Assembly (NCBI GenBank): GCA_016177875.1
Contig: JACOUL010000041.1
Location: 1-64,000 of the forward strand
Length of the DNA stretch: 64,000 nucleotides
DNA from: Burkholderiales bacterium
Lineage (GTDB): Bacteria; Pseudomonadota; Gammaproteobacteria; Burkholderiales; Burkholderiaceae_D
Reading direction: 5' to 3'
The position numbers were made by a program, and so were the translations under genes. Below, in pieces: positions 18,026-26,206 of the stretch. The first letter of the stretch is position 1, and every line of letters begins with the position of its first letter. The notes under the pieces are model-generated. The model was not told the DNA's origin and searched no databases. It was given only the letters and a program-made list of their open reading frames with translations.

Positions 18026-18766
18026 TCAATACATGTGCTGACCGCCGTTGATGGCAATGTTGCCACCGGTGACGAACGCCGCTTCATCGGAAGCCAAATA
18101 AGCAACCAGACCCGCAACTTCTTCCGGCTTACCTAAACGTCCCATCGGAATTTGCGGAACGATCTTGCTGTCCAAAACCTCCTGCGGAATAGCCATGACC
18201 ATCTTGGTGCCGATATAGCCCGGCGAGATAGTATTGACGGTGACCCCTTTCTTCGCCACTTCAAGCGCCAATGCCTTGGTAAAACCGTGCATGCCCGCCT
18301 TGGCCGCCGAATAGTTAGTCTGGCCGAAGGCACCCTTCTGGCCGTTTACCGAAGAAATATTAATGATGCGGCCCCAGCCGCGCTCCGTCATGCCGTCGCA
18401 TACCGGTTTGGTCATGTTGAAAACGGAATCAAGATTGGTGCGCATAACAGCGTCCCAGTTAATCTTGTCCATCTTCTTGAACGTCATGTCGCGCGTGATA
18501 CCGGCATTGTTGACCAATACATCTACGGGGCCGACTTCACGCTGCACTTGCGAAACGCATTCTTGCGCCGATTCGAAACTCGCGACATCGCAAGGATAGG
18601 CGCGGAACTTGTGGCCTTGCCTCTCCATTTCGCCCAGCCATTCCTGCGCTCGGCTATTACCCGGAGAGTACGTTGTCACAACCTGGTAACCGAGCGCAGC
18701 CATCTTGATGCAGATCGCTTCGCCCAGACCGCCCATACCGCCAGTGACTAATGCTACGCGTGCCAT
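18026..18766 (-). CDS. phaB: Acetoacetyl-CoA reductase PhaB
   Basis: The enzyme reduces acetoacetyl-CoA with NADPH to (R)-3-hydroxybutyryl-CoA, the monomer for PHB. The 246-residue SDR protein has the nucleotide motif TGGMGGLGE, NNAG (about 86-89), and the catalytic Ser139, Tyr152 and Lys156 in INISSVNGQKG and NYSAAKAG. Length and motifs match PhaB of Cupriavidus. AGGATAGGAAC precedes the ATG. It follows phaA by 122 bases on the same strand. No phaC synthase gene is in the window. Confidence 0.93.
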   Translation of the reverse strand: MARVALVTGGMGGLGEAICIKMAALGYQVVTTYSPGNSRAQEWLGEMERQGHKFRAYPCDVASFESAQECVSQVQREVGPVDVLVNNAGITRDMTFKKMDKINWDAVMRTNLDSVFNMTKPVCDGMTERGWGRIINISSVNGQKGAFGQTNYSAAKAGMHGFTKALALEVAKKGVTVNTISPGYIGTKMVMAIPQEVLDSKIVPQIPMGRLGKPEEVAGLVAYLASDEAAFVTGGNIAINGGQHMY

Positions 18767-18837
18767 GTTCCTATCCTTTGCTAGTTAAAAGTAAACGTAA
18801 CCAGCGCAAGCATTGCCCGAGGAACTTACAGCACGAT

Positions 18838-18875
18838 GACAAGGCCGTGAATTCAATAGAAAACACAGCCTTGTC
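18838..18875. repeat. Inverted repeat between phaA and phaB
   Basis: GACAAGGC (18838-18845) pairs with GCCTTGTC (18868-18875). The stem can extend through one mismatch to GTG/CAC. It has no T-run, so it may be an mRNA processing or stability hairpin between the two cistrons rather than a terminator. Confidence 0.45.
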
Positions 18876-18888
18876 GACCTGCGGCGAC

Positions 18889-20064
18889 TTACCTTTCCAC
18901 GGCCAATGCCACGCCCATGCCACCACCGATGCACAGTGATGCCAGGCCGCGCTTAGCGTCGCGCCTCACCATTTCGTGCAACAAGGTGACTAAAATTCGG
19001 CAACCGGAAGCGCCGATCGGATGGCCGATCGCAATTGCTCCGCCGTTGACATTGATCTTGCTCGTGTCCCAACCCATCTCACGGTTGACGCCGATGGCTT
19101 GCGCCGCGAAGGCTTCATTGATTTCCATGAGATCCACGTCTTGGTGCGTCCAACCTGCTTTTTGCAGACACAACTGCGAAGCAGGAATCGGGCCTAAACC
19201 CATCACGCTCGGATCAACACCGGCGGATGAATACGATTTGATTTTGGCCAACGGTGTCAGGCCAAGTTCCTTAGCCATGGCGGCCGACATCAGCATCACG
19301 GCAGCAGCACCGTCATTGATGCCGGAGGCATTGGCGGCAGTCACCGTTCCAGCCTTATCGAAGGCCGGACGCAAGCCGGAGATCGATTCCAGCGTGACGC
19401 CTTCCTTGACGTACTCATCGGTATCGAAGACGATCGTGCCCTTTTTCTGCGGGATTTCCAGCGGAAGGATTTCGTCTTTAAACTTGCCGGCTTTTTGTGC
19501 AGCCTCCGCCTTATTTTGGGAAGCCACGGCAAACTCGTCTTGCTCTTGACGCGAGATGTCGTGTTTCTTGGCGACGTTCTCCGCAGTGACGCCCATGTGG
19601 TAATTGTTATAGATATCCCACAAGCCATCGTTCACCATGGAATCGACCAGCTTGGCATCGCCCATGCGGATACCGTCGCGCGAATCCTTTAAGAGGTGCG
19701 GCGTGGCGCTCATGTTTTCCTGGCCGCCGGCGATCACGATAGAAGCGTCGCCGCTCTTAATGGCTTGTGCGGCAAGGTGAATCGATTTCAAGCCGCTACC
19801 GCAGACCTGGTTGATGGTCATGGCAGGCACCGTGTTGGGAATGCCGGCCTTGATCAAGGCTTGGCGCGCCGGATTCTGCCCGCAGCCGGCAATCAACACC
19901 TGCCCCATGATCACTTCACTGATCATCTCGGGCTTGACGCCGGTTTTGGCCAGCAGGCCCTTGATCACATGTGCGCCCAGATCGGCCGCTGAAATCTTGG
20001 CCAGCGAGCCGCCAAACTTACCCACTGCGGTCCTTTGTGCCGCAACGATTACGACGTCATTCAT
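18889..20064 (-). CDS. phaA: Acetyl-CoA acetyltransferase (beta-ketothiolase) PhaA
   Basis: The enzyme condenses two acetyl-CoA to acetoacetyl-CoA, feeding PHB synthesis and ketone-body metabolism. It has 391 residues, the normal thiolase length. Catalytic residues are visible: Cys88 in [11 protein letters not shown], His348 in [10 protein letters not shown] and Cys378 in LCIGGGMG, at the numbering known from the Cupriavidus enzyme. AAGGGA lies upstream of ATG 20064. It is upstream of phaB on the same strand, as in most pha operons. Confidence 0.94.
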   Translation of the reverse strand: MNDVVIVAAQRTAVGKFGGSLAKISAADLGAHVIKGLLAKTGVKPEMISEVIMGQVLIAGCGQNPARQALIKAGIPNTVPAMTINQVCGSGLKSIHLAAQAIKSGDASIVIAGGQENMSATPHLLKDSRDGIRMGDAKLVDSMVNDGLWDIYNNYHMGVTAENVAKKHDISRQEQDEFAVASQNKAEAAQKAGKFKDEILPLEIPQKKGTIVFDTDEYVKEGVTLESISGLRPAFDKAGTVTAANASGINDGAAAVMLMSAAMAKELGLTPLAKIKSYSSAGVDPSVMGLGPIPASQLCLQKAGWTHQDVDLMEINEAFAAQAIGVNREMGWDTSKINVNGGAIAIGHPIGASGCRILVTLLHEMVRRDAKRGLASLCIGGGMGVALAVER

Positions 20065-20491
20065 TTCGATTCCCTTCGATTACACAGTCAATGGGCAAGC
20101 TCCTAAGGAAATAGGCTCCAATGCCCCTCTTTCTCTTATGGTCAAGAGAGGGTTTATTGTAACGGAGCTTCCCGGTCATTTCTTGTGAAGGGGAAAATTA
20201 AATGGTGCAGTGCAAAGACTTGCTTAGCGATTGAGCACCATCATAAGAGCCGACAGAATTTCCTCATTGACAATTGTCAATATGTTGCGTTGCAGCAAAA
20301 CTGAAGATGACCTCCCGATGTGTTGTATGTCGGGCCGGTAAGGAGATGAATTTGTTTTTTCTCACTTGAACCCAGCAGTTTTGGGGCACAATGAGTCGTT
20401 CTTCGCTTCTGATAAGCAAGTTTTAAGTGGATTCGGAAGTAGTTGAGTGCATGGTGAATCTTTTCTACGGAGTCTGTCTTTGGACCGTTTC
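20065..20491. other. Intergenic region between phaA and a small forward gene
   Basis: The 427-base stretch has no gene I can support. It holds an inverted repeat ATGGTGC (20202-20208)/GCACCAT (20235-20241), a 14-bp palindrome at 20267-20280, and TGCAGTGCA and TTGCAGCAA words that could be PhaR-type sites. These are suggestive only. Confidence 0.5.
20267..20280. promoter_or_regulatory. Perfect 14-bp palindrome, candidate operator upstream of phaA
   Basis: The sequence TTGACAATTGTCAA is its own reverse complement. Each half contains a consensus -35 hexamer (TTGACA) but I find no -10 at the correct distance on either strand. It lies about 200 bases upstream of the phaA start and could be the site of a dimeric regulator. 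Confidence 0.45.
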
Positions 20492-20668
20492 ATGAAAAAT
20501 AATTACGCCAACACTGCGCAGCTGAAAGAGTTGATGACTGCGCCTCCCATGACAGCGGAACAGCATGCCGCTATCAATCGGAAACGCATCGAGTTGCGCC
20601 GTCGGGTAGAAGAAGCAAAGGAGCGCAAGCACGATTCGGGTGACCCGCTGTTTGGGGCCGCCTTATAA
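20492..20668 (+). CDS. Small charged protein, unknown
   Basis: The product has 58 residues from ATG 20492 (73 if an upstream GTG at 20447 is used). It is mostly helical and strongly charged (AAINRKRIELRRRVEEAKER), without signal peptide or membrane helix. GGAC lies seven bases before the ATG. The last six bases overlap the end of the convergent glycerate kinase gene. I do not recognise a family. Confidence 0.5.
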   Translation: MKNNYANTAQLKELMTAPPMTAEQHAAINRKRIELRRRVEEAKERKHDSGDPLFGAAL

Positions 20669-21922
20669 CAAAAGAATCGCGCGGAAATCGTTGACGTTGG
20701 TTCGAGTAGGACCGGTGACGACGAGATTACCCAACGCCGCAAACGCGCCATAAGCATCGTGGCGTTGTAATAATTCCCGCAAATCCAAACCTGCGGCTTC
20801 GGCACGTTCGGCACTATCCGGCAGCCATATCGCGCCGGCGTTATCTTCACTGCCATCGCTGCCGTCTGTATCGCAAGCCAAGGCATACACTAATTTTTCA
20901 TCGCGCAATGCCAAACCCAGGGCAAGCAAGAATTCGGTGTTGCGGCCACCGCGCCCCAAACGCCCGGTGCCGAGCGTAACGCGAGTCTCTCCGCCGGACA
21001 ACACGACTGCGGGAATGTTAACCGGCGTGCCATGACGAATCACGCCCTGCGCAATACCGGCATGCACCTGCGCGGTCTCACGCGCCTCTCCTTCGATGCA
21101 GTCGCTCAATATCAAAGGAGACAGTCCTAACTCGCGCGCACGTTCCGCGGCGGCATTTAAACTTTGTATCGGCGTTGCGATTAATCGTGTCTCGCAATGA
21201 GAGAAGTCGCAGAACGGCGGTCGATAGTTAGCCAAGACGGCGCGTATATCCGCCGCCACCGTCACGCCTAAACGCTCAACGATCTCAAGCGGCCCCTCGT
21301 GCGCGACATTCGGCGCCACCGTGGGGCCGGAAGCGATCAACGCTGGATCATCGCCGGGCACGTCCGAAATCACCAGCGTGACGACTTTTGCCGGAAAAGC
21401 GGCCGCGGCAAGCCGTCCACCCTTCACCGCCGATAAGGCTTGGCGCACGCGATTCATTTCGCTAATCGTTGCACCTGCCAGCATCAGTTCGCGCGTGATC
21501 GTTTGCTTGTCGTTTAACGTGACGCCGGGTGCCGGCTCGACCAAAAGCGACGATCCTCCGCCGGAAATCAAACTAATGACCAAGTCGTCCGGATTTAGGC
21601 CCGTCACAAGCCGACGCATTTCGCGCGCCGCCGCGAAGCTATTTTCATCCGGCACCGGATGGCCGGCTTCCAATACGCGAATCTTCTTGCACGGAACACC
21701 GTGCCCATAACGGGTCACGACCGTGCCTTGCAACTCGCCTGGCCATACCGCTTCCAATTGCGCAGCCATTTCAGCCGATGCCTTACCTGCACCGATAACA
21801 ATAGTACGGCCGCGCGGCACCGGCGGCAAAGCCGTGGGAATGCAACGCGCAGGTTGGGCGGCAGCGACTGCCGTGCGGAAGAGATCGATCAGAATGTCAG
21901 GCGGCGTCATGGCATTCCGCAT
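20663..21922 (-). CDS. Glycerate 2-kinase (GckA/TtuD, MOFRL family)
   Basis: The 419-residue protein has the two domains of class III glycerate kinases. The N-terminal DUF4147 part includes VIGAGKASAEMA, SLISGGGSSLL and KGGRLAAAAFP; the C-terminal MOFRL part includes SGGETRVTL, GRGGRNTEFLLA and ACDTDGSDGSEDNAGA. The reaction is ATP-dependent phosphorylation of D-glycerate to 2-phosphoglycerate, in glyoxylate or tartrate use and the serine cycle. The start is ATG 21922 or 21910. It sits just downstream of ppnN on the same strand (10 bases), so the two are probably co-transcribed. Confidence 0.9.
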   Translation of the reverse strand: MRNAMTPPDILIDLFRTAVAAAQPARCIPTALPPVPRGRTIVIGAGKASAEMAAQLEAVWPGELQGTVVTRYGHGVPCKKIRVLEAGHPVPDENSFAAAREMRRLVTGLNPDDLVISLISGGGSSLLVEPAPGVTLNDKQTITRELMLAGATISEMNRVRQALSAVKGGRLAAAAFPAKVVTLVISDVPGDDPALIASGPTVAPNVAHEGPLEIVERLGVTVAADIRAVLANYRPPFCDFSHCETRLIATPIQSLNAAAERARELGLSPLILSDCIEGEARETAQVHAGIAQGVIRHGTPVNIPAVVLSGGETRVTLGTGRLGRGGRNTEFLLALGLALRDEKLVYALACDTDGSDGSEDNAGAIWLPDSAERAEAAGLDLRELLQRHDAYGAFAALGNLVVTGPTRTNVNDFRAILLL

Positions 21923-21932
21923 CTCGCTTGCA

Positions 21933-23303
21933 TCATTTAACGATGCGATAGCAAGGCGTATATTTTTTTCCGGGCAACTTCATGCGGTGATGGGCGACAA
22001 AGGACGACAGCAAAGCATCCATGGATGCCATGATGGCGTCGTCGCCATGGATTTCGAAAGGTCCGTGCTGTTCAATGGCGCGGATCCCTTGATCCTTCAC
22101 ATTGCCCGCCACCACGCCGGAAAATGCGCGTCGCAAATTGGCTGCCAAGAGATGCGTTTCTTGGTTTTTGTGCAGGTGCAGACTGCGCATGTTGTCATGC
22201 GTCGGCAGGAAAGGCTTCTGGAATTCGTGGTCGATTTTCAAAAGCCAATTAAAGTAATACGCGTCCGCCTTATCTTTACGGAACTCGCGCACTTTCTTGA
22301 CACCGGCCTGCATTTCTTGCGCCACTTTAGCCGGATCGTTGATGATGATTTGGTAGCGTTGCTGCGCCTCTTTGCCGAGCGTGTCGGCAATGAATTGATC
22401 GATTTGCGCAAAATAATCCGCCGCACTCTCGGGTCCGGTGAATATCAGCGGAAAAGGCAACTGCGCATTGTCCGGATGCAGGAGAATGCCGAGCACGTAC
22501 AGGATTTCTTCCGCAGTACCTGCACCGCCCGGAAATACCACGATGCCGTGGCCGGTGCGAACAAACGCTTCAAGACGCTTTTCGATGTCCGGCATGATCA
22601 CCAAGTCGTTAACGATCGGATTCGGCGGCTCGGCGGCGATGATACCCGGCTCCGAAATGCCGAGATAACGCCCGCCGGAAATGCGTTGCTTGGCATGACC
22701 GATGGTCGCGCCCTTCATGGGGCCTTTCATTGCGCCCGGTCCGCAGCCGGTGCAAATATCCAATCCGCGCAGCCCCATTTGGTAGCCGACCTTCTTGGTG
22801 TATTCGTACTCGCCGCGTGAAATGGAATGGCCGCCCCAACATACGACGAGATTGGGATTGATGAGCGGCTTCATGACGTTGGCATTACGCAGAATATGGA
22901 ACACCGCGTCGGTGATGCCTTCGGATTTATCAAGATCGAACTTAGGGTTGCCGTTGATTTCGTCGCTGACGAAAATTACGTCGCGCAGCACCGAAAACAA
23001 GTGTTCGTGAATACCCTTGATCATTTGGCCGTCGACAAAGGCGGAAAACGGCGCGCCTTTGATATCGAGCTTGATGCCGCGTTCGCGCTGAATGATGCTG
23101 ATGTCGAAAGATTTATACCGCTCCAGCAATTCCTTGCCGTCGTCCATGCCGCTGCCGGTATTGAGCACCGCGAGCGAACAATTGCGGAAGATCGTATATA
23201 AGCCACCCTGGCTGGTGTCGCGCAGCTTATTGACTTCGATTTTAGAGAGTACTTCGAGACGCCCTTCCGGGGCAATTTGGATATCGATTACTTCGTGTTT
23301 CAT
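21933..23303 (-). CDS. ppnN: Pyrimidine/purine nucleotide 5'-monophosphate nucleosidase PpnN
   Basis: The 456-residue protein matches PpnN (YgdH). It has an N-terminal DUF4478-like part, a central LOG-type Rossmann domain with GCGPGAMKGPMKGA and the signature FPGGAGTAEEILY, and a C-terminal DUF3412-like part. PpnN splits NMPs into base and ribose 5-phosphate; in E. coli it is activated by (p)ppGpp and helps balance nucleotide pools. The length agrees with the family. It is followed closely by the glycerate kinase gene. Confidence 0.92.
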   Translation of the reverse strand: MKHEVIDIQIAPEGRLEVLSKIEVNKLRDTSQGGLYTIFRNCSLAVLNTGSGMDDGKELLERYKSFDISIIQRERGIKLDIKGAPFSAFVDGQMIKGIHEHLFSVLRDVIFVSDEINGNPKFDLDKSEGITDAVFHILRNANVMKPLINPNLVVCWGGHSISRGEYEYTKKVGYQMGLRGLDICTGCGPGAMKGPMKGATIGHAKQRISGGRYLGISEPGIIAAEPPNPIVNDLVIMPDIEKRLEAFVRTGHGIVVFPGGAGTAEEILYVLGILLHPDNAQLPFPLIFTGPESAADYFAQIDQFIADTLGKEAQQRYQIIINDPAKVAQEMQAGVKKVREFRKDKADAYYFNWLLKIDHEFQKPFLPTHDNMRSLHLHKNQETHLLAANLRRAFSGVVAGNVKDQGIRAIEQHGPFEIHGDDAIMASMDALLSSFVAHHRMKLPGKKYTPCYRIVK

Positions 23304-23324
23304 GAGATAGGGGAATTCCGTAAA

Positions 23325-24023
23325 TTAGTTCAGCGTTCCACTGCCGGGCTCGATTAATCCCTTACGTTGCGCCTCGAATACCGCCTCGCTGCGCGAATGC
23401 ACCGAAAGCTTGCCGTAAATGCTCTTGATATGCGTTTGCACGGTACCCACCGACACCGTCAGCATACCCGCGATGTCGCCATAAGTCTCGCCGCGCGCGA
23501 TTAAATCCAAAATGGCCTTTTCTTTTTTGGTCAGCGCAGGACCATCGGCATCATCCGTAGTCACAGCCGTTCTAGGCCTGCCGTTACGCATACGGTCGAG
23601 CACCATGCGCGCGATGACGGGGCTCATCGGGGCGCCGCCTTGGCGCATGTTCAATACGGCGTTCGCAATGTCGTCCTTACTGCTGCCTTTCAGCAGATAA
23701 CCGGAAGCGCCTGCTTCGATACATGCCAGTACATCGCATTCGCTGCTGGAAGTGGTTAATACCATGATGTCGCAGCGAGGATGAAGCCGGCTGCACTGAT
23801 GAATGATCTCGATGCCATGCCCGTCGGGCAGCGCCAAATCTGTTAACAATACATCAAGACTTCCGCTTTCCAGCCACGTCAATGCCGGCGTGGCGCAATC
23901 AAATTCCGCGATCAACTGCAGCGCCGGCGAAGCGGTAATCGACAGGCAAAGCGCCTTTCTGGTCACGGAGTCATCTTCCACAACCACAACGCGAGTCGGC
24001 TCTGAGGAGAAAAAATGGGCCAT
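23325..24023 (-). CDS. LuxR/NarL-type response regulator
   Basis: The protein has about 232 residues: a receiver domain (VVVVEDD, phospho-acceptor Asp62 in LLTDLALPDG, the Thr switch region VLTTS and Lys in YLLKG) and a C-terminal LuxR helix-turn-helix (LTKKEKAILDLIARGETYGDIAGML, with VSVGTVQTHIKSIYGKL shown separately as the recognition region). It should bind DNA when phosphorylated. ATG 24023 is used because the receiver begins ten residues later; ribosome sites are poor for every candidate start, including 24059 and TTG 24089. No kinase is adjacent. The HisKA_3 kinase at 34035-36203 is of the type that pairs with such regulators, but the link is only a guess. Confidence 0.85.
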   Translation of the reverse strand: MAHFFSSEPTRVVVVEDDSVTRKALCLSITASPALQLIAEFDCATPALTWLESGSLDVLLTDLALPDGHGIEIIHQCSRLHPRCDIMVLTTSSSECDVLACIEAGASGYLLKGSSKDDIANAVLNMRQGGAPMSPVIARMVLDRMRNGRPRTAVTTDDADGPALTKKEKAILDLIARGETYGDIAGMLTVSVGTVQTHIKSIYGKLSVHSRSEAVFEAQRKGLIEPGSGTLN

Positions 24024-24117
24024 GAAAATAAATGATGCACAAAAACAAGGCGATTTCATTGCCACCCGGAAAGAATACCGCCTTTTCAACCGAATATACC
24101 ATCTTTATTTTCAAAAT

Positions 24118-24135
24118 ATCCCATATTTATGGGAT
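24118..24135. promoter_or_regulatory. 18-bp palindrome upstream of the response regulator
   Basis: ATCCCAT-ATTT-ATGGGAT is a perfect 7-bp inverted repeat with a 4-base A/T spacer, about 95 bases before the regulator start. It could be an operator, possibly for autoregulation, or a promoter-proximal site for the transcript described next. Confidence 0.4.
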
Positions 24136-24139
24136 GTTC

Positions 24140-24231
24140 ACCGGCCCTAATTAACAGTACATTCAAGCCGTCTCTTCAACGCTTCTCCGGTGTTGAGTCA
24201 GCCCGCGGCTAAAAACTGCGGGCTTTTTTTT
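24140..24231 (+). ncRNA. Candidate small RNA ending in an intrinsic terminator
   Basis: AGCCCGC (24200-24206) pairs with GCGGGCT (24218-24224) and is followed by an unbroken run of eight T from 24224, a textbook plus-strand terminator. Genes on both sides run on the minus strand, so no annotated gene uses it. Upstream, TTCAAC/GTTGAG can form a second hairpin. The start is arbitrary, set near 24140; I found no strong promoter. An independent small RNA is the simplest explanation, though a terminator against antisense transcription into kup is also possible. Confidence 0.4.
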
Positions 24232-24235
24232 CGCT

Positions 24236-26113
24236 TTAAATTTCGACCTGGGTGCCGAGTTCGATCACGCGGTTGGGCGGCACCCGGAAGTAATCGGCAG
24301 CGTCGCGCGCATTGCGCGACATGGCGGCAAATAAGGATTCGCGCCATAAAGCCATGCCGCGGCCGACAGTCGGGATCACCGTCTGCCGGGCGATGAAGAA
24401 AGAGGTTTCCATCGGCTCGACTTCAAGCCCTTTCGCTGCGCACATTTGCAGCGCCAGTGGAATATCGCGCTCGTCCTTGAAACCGTAATACACATCGACC
24501 TGATAACACTGCTGCCCCAAGTCTTCTACCTTGACCCGCTCCTTTTCCGGCACATAGGGAATTTCAGTGTTGTGCACAGTGAGAAAAATCGTGCGTTCGT
24601 GCAGAACCTTGTTGTGCAAGAGGTTATGCAGCATGGCGTGCGGCACGCCGTCGCCATCGGCACGGAAAAACACCGCTGTGCCGGGGACACGATGCGGCGG
24701 GCTGACGAACAAGGAATCCAAAAAATCCTTCAAGGGAATCATGTGCTTCTTGAGATTCTCGAAGACTAATTCGCGTCCGCCACGCCAAGTGAGCAAGACT
24801 GTCATCATCGCCGCACCCATGACCAAGGGGAACCAGCCGCCGTGCATGAGCTTAAGCGCGTTGGCCGAAAAGAAGGTGATATCGAACACCAGGAAAAAAC
24901 CGGTGGATAAGATGCATAGCAGCAGATTGAATTTCCAGCGATAGCGCACAACGAAGAAGGTGAGCAGCGTCGTCGTGACCATGGTGGTCGATACCGCAAT
25001 GCCGTAAGCGGACGCCAAATGATCGGAAGAACCGAAACCGATCACCGCCATCAATACCAAGGCCAATTGCATCCAATTGACCAAGGGAATATAGATTTGC
25101 CCCATTTCGCGCTCGGAGGTATGGAAGACCTGCATACGCGGCAAGAAACCCAGCGCAATCGCCTGCTGCGTCACCGAGAATGTCGCGGCGATGGTGGCTT
25201 GCGACGCGATCACCGTCGCCATGGTGGCCAGTATCACGAGCGGATAAATGCTCCACGTGCCCAACTGGTGATAAAAGGGATTGACCACTGCTGTCGGATT
25301 CGATAACAACAAGCCGCCCTGCCCGAGATAATTCAGCGCCAAAGCAGGAAAGACGATCACGAACCACACCATGCGTATCGGTTTTTTGCCGAAATGTCCC
25401 ATATCGGCGTACAGTGCTTCAGCGCCGGTAAAGGCGAGAAAAATAGCGCCCAGAGCAACGAAAGCCACCCAGCCGTTATTAATGAAGAATCGAATGCCGT
25501 AAATTGGATTGAGTGCCGCCAGGATCGCGGGCGTTTTGACGATATTCACGATGCCCATGATCGCCAGCGCGCTAAACCACACCAGCACAATGGGGCCGAA
25601 CCATTTGCCGATGCCGCCGGTGCCGTGCTGCTGCAATGTATAGAGCATCACCAATACCGCCACCGTCAGCGGAACGACATAGGGCTGGAACGCCGGCGTG
25701 GCCACTTTCAAACCTTCGATGGCGGATAACACCGACATGGCCGGCGTAATCACGCTATCGCCGTAAAACAAGGCGGCGCCGGTTAAGCCGACGAACATCA
25801 AAGGCACATACAAGCGCGATTTTTGCGTCACCGATGACATGGCCAGCGCCATGAGCGCCATGATGCCGCCCTCGCCGCGGTTGTCCGCGCGCAGAATCAG
25901 CGTCACGTATTCGAGCGATACGATGATCGTCAAACCCCATACAATCAGAGACACTACGCCCAGGAGATTAGCTTCATTCAGCGCCACGCCGTGGGTCGGC
26001 GAAAACACCTCTTTCATCGTATAAAGCGGGCTGGTGCCGATGTCACCGAAAACAACACCGATGGCGGCTAGCATTAAGGTAGCAAGGCCGCTGCGGGGTG
26101 CGGAACTGGACAA
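24236..26113 (-). CDS. kup: Kup-type low-affinity potassium transporter
   Basis: The 625-residue protein has twelve membrane helices followed by a soluble C-terminal part of about 150 residues. Family motifs include GVVFGDIGTSPLYTMKE near the N-terminus and FLAFTGAEALYADMGHFGK in the middle. It takes up K+ with H+ across the inner membrane. The start is a TTG at 26113 with GAGG seven bases before it; no in-frame ATG fits the family N-terminus. The hairpin just after the stop has its T-run on the other strand and is not a good terminator for this gene. Confidence 0.93.
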   Translation of the reverse strand: MSSSAPRSGLATLMLAAIGVVFGDIGTSPLYTMKEVFSPTHGVALNEANLLGVVSLIVWGLTIIVSLEYVTLILRADNRGEGGIMALMALAMSSVTQKSRLYVPLMFVGLTGAALFYGDSVITPAMSVLSAIEGLKVATPAFQPYVVPLTVAVLVMLYTLQQHGTGGIGKWFGPIVLVWFSALAIMGIVNIVKTPAILAALNPIYGIRFFINNGWVAFVALGAIFLAFTGAEALYADMGHFGKKPIRMVWFVIVFPALALNYLGQGGLLLSNPTAVVNPFYHQLGTWSIYPLVILATMATVIASQATIAATFSVTQQAIALGFLPRMQVFHTSEREMGQIYIPLVNWMQLALVLMAVIGFGSSDHLASAYGIAVSTTMVTTTLLTFFVVRYRWKFNLLLCILSTGFFLVFDITFFSANALKLMHGGWFPLVMGAAMMTVLLTWRGGRELVFENLKKHMIPLKDFLDSLFVSPPHRVPGTAVFFRADGDGVPHAMLHNLLHNKVLHERTIFLTVHNTEIPYVPEKERVKVEDLGQQCYQVDVYYGFKDERDIPLALQMCAAKGLEVEPMETSFFIARQTVIPTVGRGMALWRESLFAAMSRNARDAADYFRVPPNRVIELGTQVEI

Positions 26114-26206
26114 GTTTTACCTCGACAATTTTTCGCGATGCGGTAGTTTATCCTAGAACCTCAGTTGCAAAAACCAGGCCATGCAGCCTGTTGTTATTTC
26201 AGCCGG

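Noticed and set aside
24200-24231. Hairpin as the terminator of kup
   Set aside because: The T-run is on the plus strand while kup is on the minus strand; in the kup direction no T follows the stem.
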